Assembly (NCBI RefSeq): GCF_013408305.1
Contig: NZ_JACBZS010000001.1
Coordinates: 434,001 to 498,000, forward strand
DNA from: Naumannella cuiyingiana
GTDB lineage: Bacteria; Actinomycetota; Actinomycetes; Propionibacteriales; Propionibacteriaceae
Length of the DNA stretch: 64,000 bases
Reading direction: 5' to 3'
Positions 1-8,512 of the stretch are shown piece by piece; position 1 is the stretch's first letter; each line of letters opens with the position of its first letter. Both the position numbers and the translations under genes were made by a program. The notes beneath the pieces were generated by a model. The model was not told the DNA's origin and searched no databases. It saw nothing but the letters and a program-made list of their open reading frames with translations.

Positions 1-1409
1 TCGGCGTCACCTTGCTGCAGCGGATCGTGGTCCCGGGCGATCGCGATGCCGACTCCGTGCACCCGGCGGGCAAGCCGCAGGCGCTGGTGATCTGCCCGAC
101 GCGCGAGCTGGCGAGCCAGGTCGCCAAGGATCTGCAGACCGCGGCCAAGGTCCGCGCGGCGCGGATCCTGACCGTCTACGGCGGCGTCGGCTACGAGCCG
201 CAGTTGGACGCGCTCGCGGCCGGCGTCGACGTGGTGGTCGGTACGCCGGGCCGACTGCTCGACCTGGCCAACCGGCGCGCGCTCGACCTGTCCCACGTCA
301 AGGTCGCGGTGCTGGACGAGGCCGACGAGATGCTCGATCTCGGCTTCCTGCCCGATGTCGAGAAGCTGCTGGCCAAGACGCCCGAGCTGCGCCAGACCCT
401 GCTGTTCTCCGCGACGATGCCGAGCCAGATCGTCACGCTGGCCCGCCGGCACCTGCGCCACCCCGTGAACATCCGGGCCGAGCACGCCGGCGAGAACCAG
501 ACCGTCCCGGCAACCGCACAGTTCGTCTACCAGGCCCATGATCTGGACAAGCCGGAGGTGGTGGCGCGCATCCTGCAGGCCGAGGGCCGCGACCGCGCGA
601 TCATCTTCTGCCGCACCAAGCGCTCCGCACAGCGCGTCGCCGATGATCTTGCCGAGCGGGGCTTCGCGGCCGCACCGATCCACGGTGACCTGACCCAGGT
701 GTCGCGGGAGAAGGCGCTGAAGCGGTTCCGTGAGGGTGGGGTGGATGTTCTCGTGGCGACGGATGTCGCGGCGCGCGGCATCGATGTCGGCGGCGTCACC
801 CACGTGATCAACTACGAGTGCCCCGACGACGACAAGACCTATGTGCACCGGATCGGCCGGACCGGCCGCGCCGGCAAGTCGGGCGTCGCGATCACCTTCG
901 TCGACTGGGCCGACCTGGCTCGCTGGAAGATGATCAACAAGACTCTCGGGTTGCCGTTCGAGCAGCCGCAGGAAACCTACTCCACGTCGGAGCACCTGTT
1001 CCACGATCTCGGCATCCCGTCCGGGACCAAGGGTCGTCTGGTGCCGGAGAAGCCGCGCGAGCGGCGCGACGAGGGCCGCGAGCGGCCGCGCGAGGAGCGT
1101 CCGCGCCGCTCCCGGAACCGTCGGCGTACCCGCAACGGCGAGCCCGTCTCCGGTCGCGACGGGACCAATCAGGACGGGACGAACCGCGACGAGACGCACC
1201 ACGACGGGCCAGGTCGCGACGAGACGAATCGCGACCAGACGAATCGCGACGGGGCCGCACCTGTCGACGCGGCGACCACCGACCGGGCGACCGACGAGGC
1301 CGGCGAGGGCCAGCGGCGACGGCGGCGGCGCCGCGGTGGCCGAGGCCGCGGTCGGGGTGCCGGCGGCGACCGTCCGGCGGAATCGCCCGCCACCAGCAGC
1401 ACCAACTGA
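1..1409 (+). CDS. DEAD-box ATP-dependent RNA helicase, 5'-truncated
   Basis: The reading frame runs in from the window edge (codons in phase with base 3), so the Q motif and Walker A are missing. Visible motifs in order are PTRELA (Ia), TPGR (Ib), DEAD within VLDEADEMLD (II), SAT (III), a helicase C domain with ATDVAARGIDV, and HRIGRTGRAG (VI). This is the RhlE/CsdA-like group of RNA helicases that remodel rRNA or mRNA in the cytoplasm. The last roughly 120 residues are a disordered basic tail: Arg/Glu-rich, then a run of RD-x-TN-type pentapeptides, then an RRRRR-RGGRGRGRG segment, as expected for RNA binding. It is convergent with the next gene, with 5 bases between the stops. The exact paralogue cannot be named. 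Confidence 0.93.
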   Translation, partial: GVTLLQRIVVPGDRDADSVHPAGKPQALVICPTRELASQVAKDLQTAAKVRAARILTVYGGVGYEPQLDALAAGVDVVVGTPGRLLDLANRRALDLSHVKVAVLDEADEMLDLGFLPDVEKLLAKTPELRQTLLFSATMPSQIVTLARRHLRHPVNIRAEHAGENQTVPATAQFVYQAHDLDKPEVVARILQAEGRDRAIIFCRTKRSAQRVADDLAERGFAAAPIHGDLTQVSREKALKRFREGGVDVLVATDVAARGIDVGGVTHVINYECPDDDKTYVHRIGRTGRAGKSGVAITFVDWADLARWKMINKTLGLPFEQPQETYSTSEHLFHDLGIPSGTKGRLVPEKPRERRDEGRERPREERPRRSRNRRRTRNGEPVSGRDGTNQDGTNRDETHHDGPGRDETNRDQTNRDGAAPVDAATTDRATDEAGEGQRRRRRRRGGRGRGRGAGGDRPAESPATSSTN

Positions 1410-1414
1410 CCCGC

Positions 1415-2437
1415 TCAGTAGCGGGTCGTCCGGGTGCGGTGCCGCGGGCGGGAACGGTAGGCCGGTTCCTGCCCGCGGTTCCACAACAGGTAGTCCAGAT
1501 CGGCGGCGCTGACCCGGCGGCCGGGTCCGCGATTCAGTTCGGCGGCGAGCAGCTCGACCGCGTGCACCGCGCAGGCGCGCAGCTCGACCTCGGGGGCGCT
1601 GCCCGCGGGGATGTCGGCGCCGGCGTCGATCGCGGCGGCCAGCTCGTCGTCGTAGGCGAGCAGTCCATCGGTGCGCAGCACGTGCGGCACGAGGTTGTCG
1701 GCGAAGATCGTCAGCCGGTCCAGGTCGTCGAAGCGGCCCAGGTCGCTCGGCGCGCCGTCGCGTCCCGGTACGCCGTCGAGCGCGAGAGACAGGTCGACGG
1801 CGGTGAGCTGGGCGCGCTTCCACAGATGGACCGGGCGCTCGCGTCCGTCCGGGCCGCGCCAGGTCGCGACATCACGAAACATCGGCATCGCCGCCAGCAG
1901 GCCGACCAGGCGCGCGGCGCTGCGGCCGGCCGCGGCGACCAGGGCTCTGCCGTCGCCGGCCCAGTTGGCTGTCAGCTCGGTGCCCAGCTCGTTCAGGGCG
2001 CGGGCGAAGAATGACATCAGCTCGGCCATGTCGGCGTTGTCGGATTGGCCGACGATCTCCGCGACCCGGTCGGGGGTGAGGGCGGCGAGTTCGGCCGCAT
2101 CCGGCGTACCCGCGCCGAACCAGTCCTTCAGCGACGACGCGACCGTGAAGTAGCCCGACATTCCGGGACGTTTGGTCAGCCGCGGGAACCATCCCGATCC
2201 GAAGTTGATCGCGTCGAGGCAGAGCACGGCCAGCACGGTGTCGGGCTCTCTGCCGCGATAGTGGTGGTCGGCGTCGAAGGCCGGGCGGGCCCCCTCCGCG
2301 ATCGGCAGCGCCGCGGCGTACTCGCCGAGCGCGTCGTCGACGATCCGCACATGCCGGGCGCCTGCGGCGACGGCGGCGCAGTCGGCGCGCACCCGGGCGA
2401 GCGGGTCGGCACCGGGCGGCGCGGCATCGATCGACAC
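1415..2437 (-). CDS. Queuosine salvage protein, QNG1/DUF2419 family
   Basis: The 340-residue protein matches the DUF2419 family (queuosine 5'-phosphate N-glycosylase, Qng1). Landmarks are [12 protein letters not shown] near residue 80, the KRAQL segment, a [13 protein letters not shown] stretch and the C-terminal DYLLWNRGQ. Family members release queuine from salvaged queuosine nucleotides so that tRNA-guanine transglycosylase can reuse it. No tgt or queuosine transporter lies in the window, so the pathway link comes from family knowledge only. The start is GTG at 2437. A TAGGGT hexamer at 2444-2449 (minus strand) lies 6 bases before it, pointing to a leaderless message. It is divergent from the acyl-CoA synthetase. 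Confidence 0.82.
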   Translation of the reverse strand: MSIDAAPPGADPLARVRADCAAVAAGARHVRIVDDALGEYAAALPIAEGARPAFDADHHYRGREPDTVLAVLCLDAINFGSGWFPRLTKRPGMSGYFTVASSLKDWFGAGTPDAAELAALTPDRVAEIVGQSDNADMAELMSFFARALNELGTELTANWAGDGRALVAAAGRSAARLVGLLAAMPMFRDVATWRGPDGRERPVHLWKRAQLTAVDLSLALDGVPGRDGAPSDLGRFDDLDRLTIFADNLVPHVLRTDGLLAYDDELAAAIDAGADIPAGSAPEVELRACAVHAVELLAAELNRGPGRRVSAADLDYLLWNRGQEPAYRSRPRHRTRTTRY

Positions 2438-2475
2438 CCGGGCACCCTAACCAACCGCGCGGTAGCTTGGCCCTC
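2438..2475. promoter_or_regulatory. Divergent leaderless promoters between queuosine-salvage and acyl-CoA synthetase genes
   Basis: Only 38 bases separate the two start codons. On the minus strand TAGGGT (2449-2444) ends 6 bases before GTG 2437. On the plus strand TAGCTT (2463-2468) ends 7 bases before ATG 2476. At normal -10 to +1 spacing, transcription would begin at or within a base or two of each start codon. No Shine-Dalgarno sequence precedes either start. The plus-strand element also argues for ATG 2476 over the upstream in-frame TTG at 2467, which overlaps the hexamer. Confidence 0.55.
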
Positions 2476-4110
2476 ATGCCGGACAACGAAGCCGCGCTCT
2501 CCATCGCGTCGGGGAGCACCGAGCAGCCGCTGCTGGACCAGACCATCCCCGCGAACCTGGCCGAGACGGTCCGCCGCTGGCCCGACCGCGACGCCCTGGT
2601 CGAATCGTTCACCGGGCGCCGCTGGACCTGGGCCGAGTTCGCCACCGACGTCGACCGGGTGGCCCGGGCCCTGCTGGCGCTCGGGCTGACCAAGGGCGAT
2701 CGGCTGGGGATCTGGTCGCCGAACAGCGCCGAGTGGACGCTGACGCAGTACGCGACGGCCAGGATCGGCGTGATCGCGGTGAACATCAATCCCGCCTATC
2801 GCACCCATGAGCTCTCCTACGCGCTGAACCAGTCCGGTTGTGTCGCGGTGGTGGCAAGCCCGGCGTACAAGACCAGCGACTACCCGGCGATGATCGAATC
2901 GGTACGCCAGAACGTGCCGAGTCTGCGCCACGTGGTGATCACCGACGACGAGTCGTGGCGGGAGTTCCTGGCGGGCGCGGACGGCGTCGACGCGGGTGAG
3001 GCGGAACGGATCGCGGCGACGCTGCGGCCCGAGGACCCGATCAACATCCAGTACACCTCGGGGACCACCGGTCACCCGAAGGGTGCCACGCTGAGCCACC
3101 GCAACATCTTGAACAACGGCTACTTCACGACCGAACGGATCGGATTCACCGAGCAGGACAAGCTGGTGATCGCGCCGCCGTTCTATCACTGCTTCGGGAT
3201 GGTGATGGGCAATCTCGGTTGCACCTCGCACGGGGCGACCATGATCATTCCTTCGCCGTCCTTCGACCCGGCGGCGAGCCTGCAGGCGGTGCACGACGAG
3301 CGGGCCACGGCGCTGTACGGCGTACCGACGATGTTCATCGCCGAGCTCACCCTGCCCAACTTCGCCGACTACGACCTGTCCAGCCTGCGCACCGGGATCA
3401 TGGCGGGTTCGCCGTGCCCGGTCGAGGTGATGAAGCGGGTGATGACCGAGATGCACATGTCGGAGGTGTCGATCGCCTACGGCATGACCGAGACGTCGCC
3501 GGTGAGCACCCAGACCGGCGGCGACGACGATGTCGAGCGCCGGACGGCCACGGTGGGACGGGTGCACCCGCACGTGGAGATCAAGATCATCGACCCGGCC
3601 AGCGGTGAGGTGGTCCCGCGGGGCGAGGTCGGTGAGTTCTGTACCCGGGGCTACTCGGTGATGCTCGGCTACTGGGACGAGCCGGAGAAGACGGCCGAGG
3701 CCGTCGATGCCGACGGCTGGATGCATACCGGGGATCTCGGCATGATGCGCCCCGACGGGTACGTGACGATCAACGGCCGGATCAAGGACATGGTGATTCG
3801 CGGTGGGGAGAACATCTACCCGCGCGAGATCGAGGAGTTTCTCTACACCCACCCCAAGATCGCCGATGTCCAGGTGGTCGGGGTGCCCGACGAGAAGTAC
3901 GGCGAGGAGCTGTGTGCGTTCGTGCAGCTGCGCGACGGCGAGAACGAGCTGAGCGCGGAAGACGTCGCAGCGTTCAGCGAGGGCAAGCTGGCCCGGTTCA
4001 AGATCCCCCGGTATGTGCTGGTCGTCGACGAGTTCCCGATGACCGTGACGGGCAAGATCAGGAAGGTCGAGATGCGCGCCGACGCGGCGCAGCAGCTCGG
4101 GCTGGCCTGA
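2476..4110 (+). CDS. AMP-binding acyl-CoA synthetase (ACSF2/FadD-like)
   Basis: This 544-residue ligase activates a carboxylic acid to acyl-AMP and then acyl-CoA. The P-loop [13 protein letters not shown] is near residue 195, the adenylate motif AYGMTETSP near 335, the HTGDLG motif near 420, the hinge [16 protein letters not shown] near 435, and the catalytic C-terminal lysine motif TVTGKIRK near 525. The short N-terminus and overall layout resemble medium-chain ACSF2-type synthetases rather than acetyl-CoA synthetase. The fatty-acid specificity is inferred. ATG 2476 was chosen because a TAGCTT -10-like element lies 7 bases upstream. The gene stands alone; the downstream gene is convergent. 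Confidence 0.92.
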   Translation: MPDNEAALSIASGSTEQPLLDQTIPANLAETVRRWPDRDALVESFTGRRWTWAEFATDVDRVARALLALGLTKGDRLGIWSPNSAEWTLTQYATARIGVIAVNINPAYRTHELSYALNQSGCVAVVASPAYKTSDYPAMIESVRQNVPSLRHVVITDDESWREFLAGADGVDAGEAERIAATLRPEDPINIQYTSGTTGHPKGATLSHRNILNNGYFTTERIGFTEQDKLVIAPPFYHCFGMVMGNLGCTSHGATMIIPSPSFDPAASLQAVHDERATALYGVPTMFIAELTLPNFADYDLSSLRTGIMAGSPCPVEVMKRVMTEMHMSEVSIAYGMTETSPVSTQTGGDDDVERRTATVGRVHPHVEIKIIDPASGEVVPRGEVGEFCTRGYSVMLGYWDEPEKTAEAVDADGWMHTGDLGMMRPDGYVTINGRIKDMVIRGGENIYPREIEEFLYTHPKIADVQVVGVPDEKYGEELCAFVQLRDGENELSAEDVAAFSEGKLARFKIPRYVLVVDEFPMTVTGKIRKVEMRADAAQQLGLA

Positions 4111-4144
4111 CAACTCGGGCCGGCCTGTTTGCGCGCGAGCGCCC

Positions 4145-5593
4145 TCAGGACGCAGCGCACTCCGGCCAGTGCCCGATGTCGATGGTCACCACCGGACGTG
4201 GCTGGGCCGCGCGTGTCATCGGCCGGGCGCGGGCGGGCCGAATGGCGGCAGCGTGCGGCAGCCAGAGGGCCGGCGGCGGCTCCGAGACATGCACCTGACC
4301 GCTCGGCGACTCGGTGATCACGCGCAGGGCCGATCCCGCACGGTCCCAATCCGGCATCGCACGCACCCGATTGCACCGCGCGCACAGTCCCTGGGCGTTG
4401 TCGGACCCGGTCGGGCCGCCCCGCGCCCACGGCACGATGTGGTCGATGTCGCGGATGGCACCGTCACACCAGGGCGTCCGGCAGACCTGGTCGCGCGCGA
4501 TCACCAGCCGCCGCACCGACCGTGGGAAGAGCCGTCGCCGCTGATCGATCTCCGAGACCCGGCCGGTCGGCGGATCGGTCCACAGCCGCCGCAACCACAC
4601 CTTGGCGCGCGAGGCCCACACCAGCTCGCGAGCCGCCCCGGCCGCCACCGGGCCGAACCCCGGCACGACCGCAGCGGGACCGTCGCGCATCTCCTGCGGC
4701 GCAATTCCCTCGCGCTCCGTCGCCGGAGCTAGCGGAGGATCGGCGGGGACGGCCGGGCCGAGCAGCGCACCGTCGGTCATCACCAGTTGGATCTCGACCG
4801 GGACCTCGGGCGCTGCCGCCTGACCGGTCACCCTCTCGACAAGGGCATCGGCGCGACACTGCTGGCGGCTCCGTGCGTCTCCCGAAGCCTGCGCCCGGTC
4901 GGCCGCGCGATCCAGCGCCGCGTGCACGGCGACGCCCTGGGCGAGCGGCAGCAGGGCGCTCAGATGCACCATCGCGTTCTCCGCCGGGCGGATCGACACG
5001 TAGCGGCCCTCCTCGGCTGCGGTGCTCCAGCGCCGGGCGACCTCGGGCTCGGCCGCATAGGCCAACGCCCGCGCCGCCTTCTCGAGTTGCCGCGGCGATT
5101 GCTGCGCGGCCACCGGGTCGGCGCCGCCGCACAGCTGGGCATCGATCGCCGCGCGATCGGCCGGCTGGCACGCCGCCGTGGCTGCTGCCAGCCGGGTCAC
5201 CGCGAATTCCGACAATCGTCCGACCGCGAACAGAGCGCCGGCGGCCGGAAGCTCGGCGGCGATCGTCTTCGCCAGTTGCAGGTGCCGCGAGCCCGCGCAG
5301 GGCGACTCGTGCCGCGCCAGGCCGATCTGGTCGGCGATCCCGCGACCGAGACGACTCGCCGGAACCCCGGCGGCCTCCTGCTCGGCCAGCAGCAGCTCCT
5401 CCGCCCGCACGCTCAACCTGGCCTGCGCGGCCGCCGCCGCGTTCTTGATCAACTCGAGCTGCTCGATCAGCACCATCAGCTCCCCTGGCGAATCGGCATC
5501 GAGCAAGGGCAACCTCGCCAGAAAGGACGCACAATCATCAGCTGCCCGGACATGGTCTGCCCGGACTTCGTGCGCCGAGATCCCCCGATCCAT
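4145..5593 (-). CDS. DUF222 / HNH endonuclease domain protein
   Basis: The 482-residue protein has an N-terminal, mostly helical DUF222 region and a C-terminal HNH nuclease motif. In the latter, CRTPWCDGAIRDIDHIVPW supplies the first Cys pair and the DIDHI histidine, followed by GGPTGSDNAQGLCARCN with the second Cys pair. DUF222-HNH proteins are multicopy in many actinobacteria and their biological role is unsettled; some sit in or near mobile DNA. Nothing in the flanks shows a terminal repeat or integrase. The start ATG 5593 has TAGTAT 6 bases upstream and TTGCAT 17 bases further, a good promoter for a leaderless transcript. Confidence 0.88.
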   Translation of the reverse strand: MDRGISAHEVRADHVRAADDCASFLARLPLLDADSPGELMVLIEQLELIKNAAAAAQARLSVRAEELLLAEQEAAGVPASRLGRGIADQIGLARHESPCAGSRHLQLAKTIAAELPAAGALFAVGRLSEFAVTRLAAATAACQPADRAAIDAQLCGGADPVAAQQSPRQLEKAARALAYAAEPEVARRWSTAAEEGRYVSIRPAENAMVHLSALLPLAQGVAVHAALDRAADRAQASGDARSRQQCRADALVERVTGQAAAPEVPVEIQLVMTDGALLGPAVPADPPLAPATEREGIAPQEMRDGPAAVVPGFGPVAAGAARELVWASRAKVWLRRLWTDPPTGRVSEIDQRRRLFPRSVRRLVIARDQVCRTPWCDGAIRDIDHIVPWARGGPTGSDNAQGLCARCNRVRAMPDWDRAGSALRVITESPSGQVHVSEPPPALWLPHAAAIRPARARPMTRAAQPRPVVTIDIGHWPECAAS

Positions 5594-5599
5594 GCACCC

Positions 5600-5628
5600 A
5601 TACTAATCGCACATTTATTCGAATGCAA
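5600..5628 (-). promoter_or_regulatory. Predicted leaderless promoter of the DUF222-HNH gene
   Basis: On the minus strand TTGCAT (5628-5623), a 17-base spacer and TAGTAT (5605-5600) are followed after 6 bases by ATG 5593. Both hexamers resemble the sigma-70/SigA consensus and sit in an AT-rich patch. The rest of the 159-base gap up to the HxlR gene stop shows no gene I recognise. Confidence 0.55.
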
Positions 5629-5752
5629 GCCCTTCCGAACACCCACGGGCCCACATCTGAGATCCACAACCACCTGTTGGGTGGCGATGAGGGTGTTCAC
5701 GACGTCACTCTGATGGGGTATGTCTCCGACCTTGCGCCTTGGTGGTGGCGTC

Positions 5753-6388
5753 TCAGGCGAATGCTCGCCGAAGTGCGTCGACCTCTCCGCGGAGTTCACC
5801 TGCATCGATCGCCTGATCGACGGTGAGCGCGCCGGCGACGAGGCCGACGACGGTTTCGGCGTCGGCCGCCAGAACGGTCTCCGGTAGATGGTCGTCGCCG
5901 ACGCGCGTTGTCGAGCCGTCCGCGTCGATCCGGAGAATGATGAGCAGGCCCTCCACTTCGAAGCCGACCTCCACGGGCGGCGTTGCCGTTCTCCCGCGGA
6001 GGATGGCTGGCAAGGCAAGAGTCAGCCATCGTGGCCGGAACTCGTCGTCACCCCGCCCGGCGGCGAGCAGAGGGACACCCCATCGCCCCAAAGCCTCCAT
6101 CGGCTCCTGGAGTTCCGCCCCCCATCGCGTCAGTCCATAAAGAACGCCCGCGTCTCCCAGCACTCGCTCCACGACACCGGCTTCTTCCAGCGTCCGCAGC
6201 CGTTCGGCCAGGAGATTGCTCGCCACGCCCGGCAGGGAGGCTTTCAGCTCGCCGTATCGCAGGGGCCCGGGCAGTAGCTCGCGCACGATCAGGAGGTTCC
6301 AGCGGTCTCCAACGATGTCGAGCGCGCGCGCCAGTCCGCAGAACTGCCCGTAGCTCCGACGCGACAATGCGTTGACTTTTTCAACCAT
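5753..6388 (-). CDS. HxlR-family winged-helix transcriptional regulator with C-terminal SCP2-like region
   Basis: The first 100 residues form an HxlR-type winged helix: FCGLARALDIVGDRWNLLIVRELLPGPLRYGEL, then NLLAERLRTLEEAGVVER. The C-terminal 100 residues (DEFRPRWLTLALPAIL onward) resemble the SCP2-like sterol-carrier domain attached to some HxlR proteins, which may bind a hydrophobic ligand. It is divergent from the DUF1761 membrane protein. A perfect 15-bp palindrome lies one base upstream of its start codon and overlaps its -10 element, so autorepression and control of the neighbour are likely. Codon use is slightly less GC-rich than in flanking genes. Confidence 0.88.
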   Translation of the reverse strand: MVEKVNALSRRSYGQFCGLARALDIVGDRWNLLIVRELLPGPLRYGELKASLPGVASNLLAERLRTLEEAGVVERVLGDAGVLYGLTRWGAELQEPMEALGRWGVPLLAAGRGDDEFRPRWLTLALPAILRGRTATPPVEVGFEVEGLLIILRIDADGSTTRVGDDHLPETVLAADAETVVGLVAGALTVDQAIDAGELRGEVDALRRAFA

Positions 6389-6389
6389 A

Positions 6390-6404
6390 CTTGATTATAT
6401 CAAG
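6390..6404. promoter_or_regulatory. Probable HxlR operator overlapping divergent promoters
   Basis: CTTGATTATATCAAG is a perfect 6-3-6 palindrome in the only strongly AT-rich patch of this region. Read on the minus strand it contains a consensus -10 TATAAT (6399-6394), 5 bases before ATG 6388, so the regulator message is probably leaderless and its promoter sits inside the operator. On the plus strand the same segment lies about 55 bases before the DUF1761 start. Binding by the adjacent HxlR protein is an inference from position and symmetry. Confidence 0.65.
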
Positions 6405-6459
6405 CACACGTCATCGTTGCCAGGACTGCCGCGCCCTGGCTATCAGGGAGGTATGTGGC

Positions 6460-6867
6460 ATGGACATCAGTTGGCTTGGTGCACTCCTAGCGTTCGTCGC
6501 GGGAATGGTCGTGGCGATGGTCTGGTACTCGAAGGGTGCCATCGCCGACGCCTGGGAAGCGATGACAGGAATCACGCCGGAGAAGAACAAACCTGTCCGA
6601 ACGCGGAACCTGATCCTGCTCGCCGTGTCCAACGCCGCGACCACTATCGGGCTCGCGTTCGCCGTCGGGCTCACGTCCGCGGCGACCGGCAACGACTCCG
6701 TGTGGATGGCCGTGACGGTTGGGGCCGTCGCTTGGCTGACATTGTCCGCATCGACCCTTCTTCAGCACAACTCATTCGAACAGAAGCCTCTGAAGCTGAC
6801 GACCATCAACACCGGCTATCAACTGGCGCTGTTCCTCGCGATCACGCTGGTGCTGGGACTCTTCTAG
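6460..6867 (+). CDS. DUF1761 family small integral membrane protein
   Basis: The protein is 135 residues with about four predicted transmembrane helices. It opens with MDISWLGALLAFVAGMVVAMVWYSKG, and the WYSKG motif close to the first helix is typical of DUF1761. Function in the family is unknown. The start at ATG 6460 is supported by AGGGAGG at 6445-6451, 8 bases upstream; upstream in-frame starts lie inside the operator. It is divergent from the HxlR regulator and is probably its target. Codon use includes more A/T-ending codons than the surrounding genes, a mild sign of acquisition. Confidence 0.75.
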   Translation: MDISWLGALLAFVAGMVVAMVWYSKGAIADAWEAMTGITPEKNKPVRTRNLILLAVSNAATTIGLAFAVGLTSAATGNDSVWMAVTVGAVAWLTLSASTLLQHNSFEQKPLKLTTINTGYQLALFLAITLVLGLF

Positions 6868-7065
6868 GCATGTCGATCCACGACGGGATCAGCACATCCT
6901 TGCGCTGAGCGTGGGTTCCAGCCCGAGTTCGTCGATCGGCGACAAGCCACGCAGGCGTAGCCACAAGAATGCGGCACACGTCGCGGCGCGCGCGTGAGCG
7001 AAGGTTGTCCCGAACCTCCGGCACACACCAGACTGAGCTCCTTCCGACATCCACGAGGGACCGGC

Positions 7066-7575
7066 ATGATCCTGCCCAAGGTGCGCGATCCGCGGCTGAT
7101 CACCGTCCGCCGCGGCGGGACGCTGACGGACGCCGACCATCGGTTGCTGGCGCTCTGGGCGGCGGACTGCGCCGAACACGTGTTGCCCCTCTTCGAGCAG
7201 GAGCGGCCCGACGACCAGCGGCCCCGCGGGGCGATCGAGGCAGCGCGCGCGTGGGCCCGGGGCGAGTTGCCGATGATGCGGGCCCGTGCGGCGGGCGGCC
7301 ACGCGATGGGTGCCGCGCGCCCGCTGGCGGGCGCCGCCCGGTTCGCCGCCCATGCGGCCGGCCAGGCGGCCTGCGTCGGTCACGTCGCCGAGCACGACCT
7401 GGGCGCCGCGGCGTACGCCATCCGCGCCGCAGCCGATGCCCGCCCGACCGAACCGGACGCGGCCCGCGCCGAGCGTGACTGGCAGCGCGGCCGACTGCCC
7501 GAGGCGGTCCGCGCCCTGGTGATCACCGACCAGGCCGCCCGCAACGACATCTGCTGGTACGCCTTCTCCGACTGA
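7066..7575 (+). CDS. Imm5-like putative immunity protein (orphan)
   Basis: This 169-residue, Ala/Arg-rich helical protein carries the signature of the 'putative immunity protein' family close to Imm5: an N-terminal DPRLITVRRGGTLTDADHR, then LLALWAADCAEHVLPLFE, and a GQAACVGHVAEHDLGAAAYA helix near residue 105. Family members are proposed to neutralise polymorphic toxins, often of contact-dependent or secreted systems. No toxin gene is adjacent, so it is an orphan here, and an unrelated role cannot be excluded. The start ATG 7066 has GAGGGA 5-10 bases upstream. The 198 bases before it (6868-7065) hold nothing I can identify. Confidence 0.7.
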   Translation: MILPKVRDPRLITVRRGGTLTDADHRLLALWAADCAEHVLPLFEQERPDDQRPRGAIEAARAWARGELPMMRARAAGGHAMGAARPLAGAARFAAHAAGQAACVGHVAEHDLGAAAYAIRAAADARPTEPDAARAERDWQRGRLPEAVRALVITDQAARNDICWYAFSD

Positions 7576-7604
7576 CCACCCAGCCGCGCTGCCACACTGG
7601 CGAC

Positions 7605-8501
7605 ATGACGACATCGGTCACGCTTCCCCTCGACCTCACGGTCTTCGACGATCGTTTCGCGGTACGCCACGATCGCGTTCTCACCCGCCTGTGGACGGGC
7701 GGCCGGTGGCTGGAGGGACCGGTACACGTGCCGACGGCCCGAATGCTGATCTTCAGCGACATCCCGAACGACCGGGTACTGCGCTACGACGAGGTCACCG
7801 GCGAGGTGACGACCTTCGCCGCGCCGGCCGGGTTCGCCAATGGCCATCGCCTCGATTCCTGCGGGCGGCTGCTGACCTGCGAACACGGCGCCCGCCGGGT
7901 CACCCGCACCGAACCCGACGGATCGGTCACCATCCTCGCCGACGCGATCGACGGCTCCCGCCTGAACAGCCCGAACGACGTCACCACGTCCCCGGACGGC
8001 GCCATCTGGTTCACCGACCCCAGTTACGGCATCCTCGATCATCACGAGGGACATGCGGCCAGCTCCGAGATCGGCTCCAACGACGTCTACCGGATCGCCC
8101 CGAACGGTACGCCGACGCGCGCGATCGACAGCCTCACCGCCCCGAACGGCATCGCCTTCTCCCCCGACGCCTCGGTGCTCTACGTCACCGACAGCGAGAC
8201 CGACACCCTGCACGCCTTCGACCATGATCACGGCAGGCTGACGAACGCCCGGACGCTGGCCACCTCGACCGACGGCACCTTCGACGGATTCCGTGTCGAC
8301 GACGCCGGCCGGATCTGGACCAGCGCCGGCGCCGGCGTCGATGTCTACGACGCCGACGGCACCCGACTGGCCCGCATCGGGCTGCCCGAAACCGTGTCCA
8401 ATGTGGCCTTCGGCGGCTCCCGGCGGACCGACCTCCACATCACCGCGACGACCTCGCTGTATGTGATCAAGGTCGGCGCGCGCGGGCTCTGGCCGGGCTG
8501 A
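7605..8501 (+). CDS. SMP-30/gluconolactonase family beta-propeller protein
   Basis: The 298-residue, six-bladed-propeller-type hydrolase shows the metal-site signatures of the SMP-30/LRE family: an early Glu in WLEGPVHVP, Asn in LNSPNDV near residue 125 with FTDPSYGI following, and a late Asp in YVTDSETDTL near 190. Members hydrolyse sugar lactones such as gluconolactone. It is convergent with 6-phosphogluconate dehydrogenase (11 bases apart), which suits a gluconate or pentose-phosphate link, though the true substrate is unknown. The start ATG 7605 has CACACT 6 bases upstream, the same arrangement as in the LacI gene at 47404. Confidence 0.85.
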   Translation: MTTSVTLPLDLTVFDDRFAVRHDRVLTRLWTGGRWLEGPVHVPTARMLIFSDIPNDRVLRYDEVTGEVTTFAAPAGFANGHRLDSCGRLLTCEHGARRVTRTEPDGSVTILADAIDGSRLNSPNDVTTSPDGAIWFTDPSYGILDHHEGHAASSEIGSNDVYRIAPNGTPTRAIDSLTAPNGIAFSPDASVLYVTDSETDTLHAFDHDHGRLTNARTLATSTDGTFDGFRVDDAGRIWTSAGAGVDVYDADGTRLARIGLPETVSNVAFGGSRRTDLHITATTSLYVIKVGARGLWPG

Positions 8502-8512
8502 TCAGAAGTTGA

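Noticed and set aside
4145-5593. DUF222-HNH gene as an insertion sequence or intein-type mobile element
   Set aside because: No terminal repeats, target duplication or interrupted host gene were seen at either end.
6868-7065. Minus-strand open frame across the gap before the Imm5-like gene
   Set aside because: No start with a ribosome-binding site and no recognisable family. It continues as the shadow of the Imm5-like gene.
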